A stretch of DNA of 5,142 bases from Anaerolineae bacterium (GTDB lineage Bacteria > Chloroflexota > Anaerolineae > 4572-78 > J111): contig JAGRCC010001003.1 of assembly GCA_020433785.1 (NCBI GenBank), positions 1-5,142 on the forward strand, written 5' to 3'. This document shows, piece after piece, positions 1-4,445 of this stretch. A program made the translations under genes and the position numbers. How positions within the stretch are numbered: position 1 is the first letter of the stretch; each line of letters opens with the position of its first letter. The notes beneath the pieces are model-generated. The model worked only from the letters and a program-made list of their open reading frames with translations. It had not been told where the DNA came from and ran no database searches.

Positions 1-393
1 ATTGATTTGACGCCTTACGTCGGGCAGGAAATTATGATCCGCTTTGAATATGTGGCTGATGATGCCGTCAACCGGCCTGGGTGGACCATCGATGATATTA
101 GTATTCCCGAAATTGGCTTTTTTGACGATGTCGAACACAGCGCCGATGGCTGGCAAGCCGAGGGGTTTGTCAGAATTGATAATATTCTGCCTCAGCAGTT
201 TATCGTTCAGTTGATCGAAGTGGGTGAGGCCGGTGTTGATGTGCATCGCATTTCTCTGGACGAAACTAACTATGGTGCCTTTACCATTGAGGGCCTTGGG
301 TCAAAAATCCAGAAAGCGGTGCTCATTGTCAGCGGCGCCGCGCCTGTTACTACCGAACCCGCCAGCTATCAATATAAGCTAGTAAGCCAATAA
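1..393 (+). CDS. C-terminal end of a secreted immune inhibitor A-like (M6 family) peptidase, 5'-truncated by the window
   Basis: The frame is open from base 1 and ends in TAA at 391-393, so 130 codons are visible and the start lies upstream. The fragment begins in a beta-rich module (DLTPYVGQEIMIRFEYVADD, then GWTIDDISIPEIGFFDD). This is the style of the jelly-roll/MAM-like domains that follow the metalloprotease core in immune inhibitor A proteins. The segment GWQAEGFVRIDNILPQQF is also typical of the tail of Chloroflexota M6 proteins. The catalytic HExxH region is not in the window, so protease activity cannot be shown here; the assignment rests on the tail alone. No Cys, LPxTG or membrane segment is seen at the C-terminus, which fits a released or non-covalently held extracellular protein. 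A bare carbohydrate-binding or adhesin protein with the same modules is the main alternative. Confidence 0.68.
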   Translation: MDLTPYVGQEIMIRFEYVADDAVNRPGWTIDDISIPEIGFFDDVEHSADGWQAEGFVRIDNILPQQFIVQLIEVGEAGVDVHRISLDETNYGAFTIEGLGSKIQKAVLIVSGAAPVTTEPASYQYKLVSQ

Positions 394-435
394 TCAGCCC
401 AATCGGTTACCCTCAGGCATTATATCGCCCCATCT

Positions 436-464
436 TTGCCAGCCAGGCAAATTTTAGGTATACT
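436..464 (+). promoter_or_regulatory. Sigma70-type promoter for the L,D-transpeptidase gene
   Basis: TTGCCA at 436-441 (5/6 match to TTGACA) and TATACT at 459-464 (5/6 match to TATAAT) are separated by exactly 17 bp. The expected transcription start is near 471, giving a leader of about 34 nt to the ATG at 505. The inverted repeat AGTTT-ATGT-AAACT at 466-479 sits on the expected start point and could be an operator, although it is short. This is the best-formed promoter in the window. The TTG of the -35 box is also a possible start codon in the downstream gene's frame, and the promoter argues against using it. Confidence 0.6.
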
Positions 465-504
465 GAGTTTATGTAAACTTAAAATGTTGTTAGGGGGAGA
501 TACC

Positions 505-1377
505 ATGACACGGCTCTTGATAGCAGCCATACTATTGGCTTGGGGGATGGCTGTCCTACTTGTTCAACCGGCGCAGGCCAACGGCGGTGGGGTTCATATT
601 GTACGCGAGGGGGAAACATTATTCTCCATTGCGGCTGCCTACGGACTGACGGTTCAAGAGTTGGCCGGGGCCAACCGGTTAGCCCCAAATGCTTGGCTTT
701 ACGTCGGCCAGCCGCTGACATTGCCGGTTCGATCCCCCCAGCCGACCGATTCGTATCGATATTCACCGCCGGCCCCCGCCAACCCGACCCAATGGGCACA
801 ACCGGCCGCGCGACCGCCTTCCCCTGCTTATCAGTTGGCTTCCTATAATCGGGGTTGGCCTCTGCCCCAACGCGAACCTTCGGTCTCTCAATATCCAAGA
901 TCGGCTCCACAGTGGGCCGAGACGTACGCTCAACCCTATCCGTCGCCCTATTTACCACCGCTTGGTGGTGCCCAACCCCGCTATTCCGCCTGGGGCGACC
1001 CCAGGTTAGCCGGCGAAAAATGGATCGACGTCAATTTAGCGACTCAGCAGCTTATTGCCTATGAGAGGCAGCGTCCCGTTTTCCGGTCTATCGTTTCCAC
1101 CGGCACCTGGCAATATCCCACCGTGGCCGGGACCTTTAGCATTTATGTCAAATACGAGCAAGCCGATATGCAGGGTGGTTACGGCGATGATGCCTATGAC
1201 CTGGCCGATGTCCCCTATGTCATGTATTTCTACGAGGGATACGGGTTGCATGGCGCCTATTGGCACAACAATTTTGGCATGCCTATGAGCCATGGATGTG
1301 TTAATTTGCCCGTTCCGGCCGCAGAGTGGCTGTTTAATTGGGCTAATGTTGGCACAAAAGTGGTGACTCACTATTAG
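505..1377 (+). CDS. Secreted LysM-domain L,D-transpeptidase (YkuD/ErfK family)
   Basis: The 290-residue protein is predicted to be exported and to act on peptidoglycan, forming L,D cross-links or attaching proteins to stem peptides. Residues 1-25 form a signal peptide with a hydrophobic core and a likely AQA cleavage site. Residues 31-74 are one LysM motif (starting HIVREGETLFSIA, with an N57 turn), which binds glycan strands. Residues about 76-171 are a Pro/Tyr/Gln-rich linker. The YkuD catalytic domain runs from about 172 to the end. H249-G250 followed by S262-H263-G264-C265 is the family active-site pattern, with C265 as nucleophile. The residue two after Cys is Asn267 where many members have Arg. 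The ATG at 505 is chosen because GGGGGAGA at 493-500 precedes it and the signal peptide starts there. An in-frame TTG at 436 would add 23 residues before the signal and overlaps the promoter. The gene looks monocistronic. Confidence 0.9.
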   Translation: MTRLLIAAILLAWGMAVLLVQPAQANGGGVHIVREGETLFSIAAAYGLTVQELAGANRLAPNAWLYVGQPLTLPVRSPQPTDSYRYSPPAPANPTQWAQPAARPPSPAYQLASYNRGWPLPQREPSVSQYPRSAPQWAETYAQPYPSPYLPPLGGAQPRYSAWGDPRLAGEKWIDVNLATQQLIAYERQRPVFRSIVSTGTWQYPTVAGTFSIYVKYEQADMQGGYGDDAYDLADVPYVMYFYEGYGLHGAYWHNNFGMPMSHGCVNLPVPAAEWLFNWANVGTKVVTHY

Positions 1378-1400
1378 ATTTTAGTCTAATAATTTGTTAA

Positions 1401-1424
1401 TTGGCAATTTTAAGGGATTGCCAA
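1401..1424 (+). terminator. Hairpin after the L,D-transpeptidase gene, possible weak terminator
   Basis: Perfect 8-bp arms TTGGCAAT (1401-1408) and ATTGCCAA (1417-1424) enclose an 8-nt loop, 23 bp after the stop codon. No U-tract follows on the plus strand, so as an intrinsic terminator it is poor. It could instead be a 3'-end stabilising stem or an operator in the 119-bp gap before the next gene. A smaller 6-bp inverted repeat (ATTAGA/TCTAAT, 1373-1390) overlaps the stop codon just upstream. Confidence 0.4.
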
Positions 1425-1496
1425 ATGCTAAATTTCATGATAAGCTCATTTTGAAGTAAAGTTAAGCAGCGCGCAGCATTTAATAGAGGGATTTCT

Positions 1497-1763
1497 ATGT
1501 TATATGACTTCAAAATTGGCGACAAAGTACGTTGGATTAGCCATGCTCGCGGCAAATGGACGGAAAAAATTGGGGAAGTAGTGGAAGTGGTCCCTGCCCA
1601 TCGCGGTGTATTTCTGAGTAAATATAAAAAGAAATATACCCTGGGCAGTTTCAGTAAAAGTAATCCCCGGCTGCAAACCTCTTATGTGGTCGCGGTTAAA
1701 GAAGGGACCAGCAAACCAAAGCTGTACTGGCCCCGAGCCAACCAGTTGGAACCGGCCGAATAG
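1497..1763 (+). CDS. Small conserved-looking protein of unknown function, possible SH3-like beta-barrel
   Basis: This 88-residue protein has no signal peptide, membrane segment or Cys, so it is probably cytoplasmic. The N-terminus FKIGDKVRW followed by EKIGEVVEVVP looks like a KOW/SH3-like barrel that opens many small nucleic-acid or protein-binding proteins. A basic stretch (KYKKKYTLGSFSKS) lies in the middle, and SYVVAV plus LYWPRANQLE closes the protein. The SYVV.V...K.YWPR ending recalls uncharacterised small bacterial proteins with the same GDKV..G.V..VVP layout. This is from memory of the pattern and no function is known. The ATG at 1497 is preceded by AGAGGG at 1485-1490 with 6-nt spacing. 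The ORF is convincing because of its ribosome site, charged composition and tight fit against the convergent gene. No strong -35/-10 pair was found upstream; TGCTAAATT at 1426-1434 is a possible extended -10. Confidence 0.72.
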   Translation: MLYDFKIGDKVRWISHARGKWTEKIGEVVEVVPAHRGVFLSKYKKKYTLGSFSKSNPRLQTSYVVAVKEGTSKPKLYWPRANQLEPAE

Positions 1764-1771
1764 GTTCGGCC
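1754..1771. terminator. Hairpin at the convergent gene junction, possible bidirectional terminator
   Basis: GGCCGAA (1754-1760) and TTCGGCC (1765-1771) form a perfect GC-rich 7-bp stem with the 4-nt loop TAGG. The plus-strand gene's stop codon TAG (1761-1763) lies in the loop, and the minus-strand gene's stop codon (1772-1774) begins immediately after the right arm. Neither side has a long U-tract, so intrinsic termination would be inefficient, but the stem could end or protect both converging transcripts. Confidence 0.45.
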
Positions 1772-3112
1772 TTAAGCCATCGCCGCCACTCGCTGCCATA
1801 CCTCAGTCGCCAAGCCCATCGCCTTGTGCGCAATTTCAACCTCATCTAAAACCAAAACTTGTCGATCAGCCATCAACACCTGCCCGCCGGCAATCGTGTG
1901 GGTGACGTGGCTGCCATCCATGCCAAAAATGAGTTGCCAGGGGTAATTGCCGCTGGTTAACGGAGTGTAAGGCACGTAATCGAGCAAAATGATATCGGCA
2001 AAGGCACTCGGAGCCAGCTGCCCGACCGGTTTGGGGAAAAACAATTCAGCAATAGCGGCGTTGTTCTTGAACGCCATCCCGATGAGCCGGTCGCCGGGCA
2101 TCACCCGAGGATCACCCTTGCTAACCCGATGCAGCAGATAAGCGGTATGAATTTCGGTGAACATATTATTGGTGAAGCCGTCATTGCCCAAGCCAACGGT
2201 AATCCCCTGATCGAGCATTTGCTCCACTTCAGCCACGCCCACAGCATTGTTCATATTGCTGCGCGGCTGGTGGCTGATTTTGGCGCCGGTGCGCTGAAAA
2301 ATAGCCATCTCATTGGCGTCGACATGAATGGCGTGAGCGATCAGCGTCTTCGGTCCTAAGATGCCTTGCTGCTCCAGCCGTTCGGCCACGCGGATACCAT
2401 ATTGGTTCAGACTGTCCACCTCATCAGCCTTATCTTCGGCCACGTGGATGTGGAAGCCCGTGTCTAGTCCCTTGGCGGCGTCGAGACAGGCGACCAAGGT
2501 TTCATCACTAACGGTGAAAGCAGCGTGAAGCCCGAACGACGCCCCTAGTTTAGGATCGGGGTTGGCCCGCAGGCGCTTGGTGAAGCGTACATTTTCGGCG
2601 ATGCCGGCTTTCGCTCCGGCTTCCCCGTTGCGATCCGTTACTTCGTAGCACAAGCCGACGCGCAGGCCCGAAGCCGTGGCGGCGGCTGCCAGCGCATCGA
2701 GCGAACCATCGATGTGGTTAGGGCTGGCATGGTGATCGATCAGGGTCGTGGTCCCATGCCGGATGGCATCGACCAAGGCGACCAGCGCGCTGTACTGGCT
2801 GTCTTCCAGCGTCAGCGCCCGATCGATCTTCCACCACAGTCGTTCCAAAATCTGCATAAAGTTCTCCGGCGGCTCACCGGGGATGGCCATACCGCGGGCA
2901 AAAGCGCCGTAAAAATGGGTGTGGGCACAAATCATGCCTGGCATAATGATTTTGCCGGCGGCGTCCAATTTTTCGGCGGTTGGATACTTGGCCGCCAACT
3001 CAGCCGCCGAACCGACCTCGACAATCGTGTCGCCTTCATAATAAACGGCGCCGTCGGGAATAACGTCCCCCGCCTGATTAAATGTGATTACCATTCCATT
3101 TGTGATGAGCAT
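1772..3112 (-). CDS. ssnA: SsnA-type amidohydrolase (putative aminohydrolase, ATZ/TRZ-like metal-dependent hydrolase)
   Basis: The 446-residue protein matches the usual length and order of the SsnA branch of the amidohydrolase superfamily. An N-terminal beta-sandwich half leads to PGMICAHTHFYG (metal ligands H64, H66), then HIHVAE (ligand H223, catalytic E226), IAHAIH (H260) and GLGNDGF (ligand D311). All metal and catalytic positions expected for an active mononuclear deaminase-type enzyme are present. SsnA-like hallmarks are RLWWKIDRAL (91-100), LIDHHASP (124-131), CYEVTDRNG (155-163) and PRSNMNNAVG (283-292). The true substrate of SsnA is unsettled; hydrolysis of a purine- or triazine-like C-N bond is inferred from the family. 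The start is well supported by AAGGAGG (minus strand, 3118-3124) five bases upstream of the ATG. SsnA is often found with selenium-dependent molybdenum hydroxylase and purine catabolism genes, but none lies in this window. A related chlorohydrolase or guanine deaminase-like enzyme is the alternative. Confidence 0.86.
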   Translation of the reverse strand: MLITNGMVITFNQAGDVIPDGAVYYEGDTIVEVGSAAELAAKYPTAEKLDAAGKIIMPGMICAHTHFYGAFARGMAIPGEPPENFMQILERLWWKIDRALTLEDSQYSALVALVDAIRHGTTTLIDHHASPNHIDGSLDALAAAATASGLRVGLCYEVTDRNGEAGAKAGIAENVRFTKRLRANPDPKLGASFGLHAAFTVSDETLVACLDAAKGLDTGFHIHVAEDKADEVDSLNQYGIRVAERLEQQGILGPKTLIAHAIHVDANEMAIFQRTGAKISHQPRSNMNNAVGVAEVEQMLDQGITVGLGNDGFTNNMFTEIHTAYLLHRVSKGDPRVMPGDRLIGMAFKNNAAIAELFFPKPVGQLAPSAFADIILLDYVPYTPLTSGNYPWQLIFGMDGSHVTHTIAGGQVLMADRQVLVLDEVEIAHKAMGLATEVWQRVAAMA

Positions 3113-3139
3113 TATGGCCTCCTTGAATTTAGTCGCTCA

Positions 3140-3168
3140 ATTTTAAAGGGTTGACCGTAAAGGGGCAA
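3140..3168 (-). promoter_or_regulatory. Candidate proximal promoter for the ssnA-type gene
   Basis: Read on the minus strand, TTGCCC (3168-3163) and TAAAAT (3145-3140) are separated by 17 bp. The -10 matches consensus at 5 of 6 positions and the -35 at 4 of 6. The predicted start near 3133 gives a leader of about 20 nt that just includes the AAGGAGG ribosome site. It competes with the more distal candidate at 3213-3242 as the true ssnA promoter. Confidence 0.42.
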
Positions 3169-3188
3169 TTCAAAGCGACCTTGGTGGT

Positions 3189-3217
3189 ATGCCACAGTTA
3201 CCGACCCATGCTATAAT
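3189..3217 (+). promoter_or_regulatory. Candidate promoter for the binding-protein operon
   Basis: A perfect TATAAT at 3212-3217 is preceded at 17 bp by ATGCCA (3189-3194), a 4/6 match to the -35 consensus. The predicted start near 3224 would give a leader of about 128 nt to the first gene. That leader contains the repeated CATTG motifs and palindromes at 3250-3310. The -10 overlaps the -10 of an opposing promoter. Confidence 0.42.
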
Positions 3218-3242
3218 AAATAAACATAACTTCGACCGTCAA
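3213..3242 (-). promoter_or_regulatory. Candidate distal promoter for the ssnA-type gene
   Basis: On the minus strand, TTGACG (3242-3237) and TATTAT (3218-3213) are separated by 18 bp, each a 5/6 match to consensus. This is a better hexamer pair than the proximal site. Transcription would start near 3206 and give a leader of about 94 nt before ssnA. The -10 shares five base pairs with the plus-strand TATAAT at 3212-3217, so the two promoters could not be occupied at the same time. Confidence 0.42.
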
Positions 3243-3249
3243 CGCGCAT

Positions 3250-3286
3250 CATTGGTAGATCATTGTCGTCAATGGGACCAACATTG
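3250..3286. repeat. Phased CATTG/CAATG motif cluster, possible operator
   Basis: CATTG occurs at 3250-3254, 3261-3265 and 3282-3286, with start-to-start distances of 11 and 21 bp (about one and two helical turns). CAATG, its reverse complement, lies at 3270-3274 and forms a perfect 5-bp inverted repeat with the middle copy (CATTG-TCGT-CAATG). The array lies just upstream of the distal ssnA promoter and within the leader of the binding-protein operon. Binding by a dimeric regulator is an inference; the motif is only five bases long. Confidence 0.35.
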
Positions 3287-3310
3287 AGACAAATGTTGAA
3301 CACATGTGTT
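3279..3310. promoter_or_regulatory. Two adjacent palindromes upstream of the binding-protein operon
   Basis: The first is CAACATT (3279-3285) with AATGTTG (3292-3298), a perfect 7-bp inverted repeat with 6-nt spacing. It abuts AACACATGTGTT (3299-3310), a perfect 12-bp palindrome. Both lie 40-75 bp before the first gene of the operon and have the form of transcription-factor half-site pairs. An AT-rich TATAAA (3310-3315) follows directly, but no -35 at proper spacing was found for it. Confidence 0.4.
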
Positions 3311-3351
3311 ATAAATAGTCCGGAAGACAAGTCGTAAATTCCCCTAGAGAA

Positions 3352-4359
3352 ATGTCAATGCAGCCAAATCGAATCGCCTTTTTTGGAATTATCGGGTTAG
3401 CCGTCTTAATTGTGGCCGGTATGATTGCCGGAACCTTCTTCCTATTCGGCTCGGTCGGCGAGGTTTCGCCCTTGCAAACCGAGGTTGATATCGAAGTTGT
3501 GGCCGCGCCGGTCGTTTATCCGTGGGTTGAGCAAGCGGCCCGGCAGTTCAATCAAGCTAACCCCAAAACGCAAGTCACGGTCATTGAAGCGTCGGAACTC
3601 ATTCCGGAATCGAAATTTAGAACCGCGTCGTCGCAAGCGCCGCCCGCCGCCTGGATCGCCGAGGCCGGGTTTGTGGTCGACCTAGCTAAAAGTAAAGGGC
3701 TGGCTTTTGATAATCCGCCGTCTGTGGCCGGCAGCGCTATGGCCTGGGGCGCTTATACTGACAAGCTTGAGCAGTTTACTCAAAGCTATGGCGATCTCAA
3801 CTGGGACAGCCTGCACACCAAAGCCACCAGCCCGTCGGGGTTGAAATTGGTCATTAGCTCGCCCCAAAATACGGCGGAGGGCATCGCCGCACTGATGTCG
3901 GCGACGGCCTTTACCGTGAACGCGGATACGATTTCCAGCAGCGATGTTAGCAGCGCCAACAACTGGCTGACCGAGACCTTTGGCGACCGCAATGCCTACG
4001 CCCCACCGACTCCGGCTCAATCGTTTGCCTCAGTTCAGGGCCGGACGCTGGGCGATGTTGGCCTGCTGTCGATGGCCTCCTGGCGCAGCGCCAAACTGGA
4101 CCAAAATCCTAACTTCACTCTGGTGTCGGTTGAACCGGCCGTTATACTTGATTTCCCAATGGCTATTTGGACCGGCAGTCGCGCCACGCCGGAAGCGCAA
4201 GCCGCCGCCCGCGCTTTTCGAGATTTTTTGTTGGAAGCCGGCCAACAGTCGCGACTAACCGAGTACGGATTGGACCCGGCCGCCGGCCAAAGCGGTGTTC
4301 AAGCTGACGGCCCTACGGCCGATCGGCTGCAAGCTTGGGCGGCCCGGGTACTGCGGTAA
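3352..4359 (+). CDS. Membrane-anchored extracytoplasmic solute-binding-like protein
   Basis: The 335-residue protein has one N-terminal hydrophobic helix (residues about 8-32) without a lipobox Cys, so it is probably a signal anchor holding the rest outside the membrane. From about residue 45 it shows the start of a type 2 periplasmic-binding fold: VDIEVVAAP (45-53), then AARQFNQANP (62-71). PPSVAGSAMAWG (from 122), NWDSL (W151) and LVISSPQNTAEGIAAL (from 166) follow, typical of bacterial extracellular solute-binding proteins. The ligand is unknown and no ABC permease is in view. It ends without a von Willebrand A domain. The start is uncertain: ATG 3352 has AGAGA (3346-3350) only one base away, whereas in-frame ATG 3358 has it at 7 bases, so the product may begin at MQPNR. 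It is the first gene of a probable two-gene unit with the paralogous lipoprotein 86 bp downstream. Confidence 0.78.
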   Translation: MSMQPNRIAFFGIIGLAVLIVAGMIAGTFFLFGSVGEVSPLQTEVDIEVVAAPVVYPWVEQAARQFNQANPKTQVTVIEASELIPESKFRTASSQAPPAAWIAEAGFVVDLAKSKGLAFDNPPSVAGSAMAWGAYTDKLEQFTQSYGDLNWDSLHTKATSPSGLKLVISSPQNTAEGIAALMSATAFTVNADTISSSDVSSANNWLTETFGDRNAYAPPTPAQSFASVQGRTLGDVGLLSMASWRSAKLDQNPNFTLVSVEPAVILDFPMAIWTGSRATPEAQAAARAFRDFLLEAGQQSRLTEYGLDPAAGQSGVQADGPTADRLQAWAARVLR

Positions 4360-4386
4360 AGGTTTTGGCCTAAAATTCGCCCCAAA

Positions 4387-4402
4387 GGGATTGACCAATC
4401 CC
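4387..4402 (+). repeat. Intercistronic inverted repeat
   Basis: GGGATTG (4387-4393) and CAATCCC (4396-4402) are perfect 7-bp arms around AC; as RNA this would fold as a 6-bp stem with a GACC loop. It lies 27 bp after the stop of the first binding-protein gene. A TTTTT run occurs only at about 4422-4426, too far for a standard intrinsic terminator. It may tune expression between the two genes or be a processing stem. Confidence 0.35.
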
Positions 4403-4432
4403 CGAATAAGTAAACGCCATCTTTTTGAATCC

Positions 4433-4440
4433 AAGGAGGT
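4433..4440 (+). promoter_or_regulatory. Near-perfect ribosome binding site
   Basis: AAGGAGGT at 4433-4440 is fully complementary to the canonical anti-Shine-Dalgarno sequence and sits 5 bases before the ATG at 4446. It fixes the start of the lipoprotein gene. It is far stronger than the site of the preceding gene (AGAGA), suggesting the second protein is made at a higher level from a shared transcript. Confidence 0.8.
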
Positions 4441-4445
4441 AATTC

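Noticed and set aside
436..504. In-frame upstream TTG start for the L,D-transpeptidase gene (adds 23 residues)
   Set aside because: The TTG is the -35 box of a good promoter and has no ribosome site, and the extension would bury the signal peptide. The ATG at 505 has GGGGGAGA just upstream.
479..958. 159-codon minus-strand open frame opposite the L,D-transpeptidase gene
   Set aside because: It lies wholly antisense to a strongly supported gene, has no recognisable domain and has an Arg/Pro-rich composition typical of a shadow frame.
2129..2359. 76-codon plus-strand open frame inside ssnA
   Set aside because: Shadow of the real gene; no ribosome site or recognisable motif.
2714..3154. 146-codon plus-strand open frame antisense to the start of ssnA
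   Set aside because: The minus-strand frame carries all catalytic motifs and a strong ribosome site. This frame has no motif and runs across the ssnA promoter region.
3296..3315. TTGAAC and TATAAA as a promoter immediately before the binding-protein gene
   Set aside because: The spacing is only 8 bp, and the alternative TTGAGA (3284-3289) is 20 bp away. Both are outside the normal range.
1411..4400. Shared string AAGGGATTG in the hairpins at 1401-1424 and 4387-4402
   Set aside because: Nine matching bases between two intergenic hairpins could be chance in 5 kb, and the hairpin arms differ in position and extent, so it is not called a dispersed repeat.
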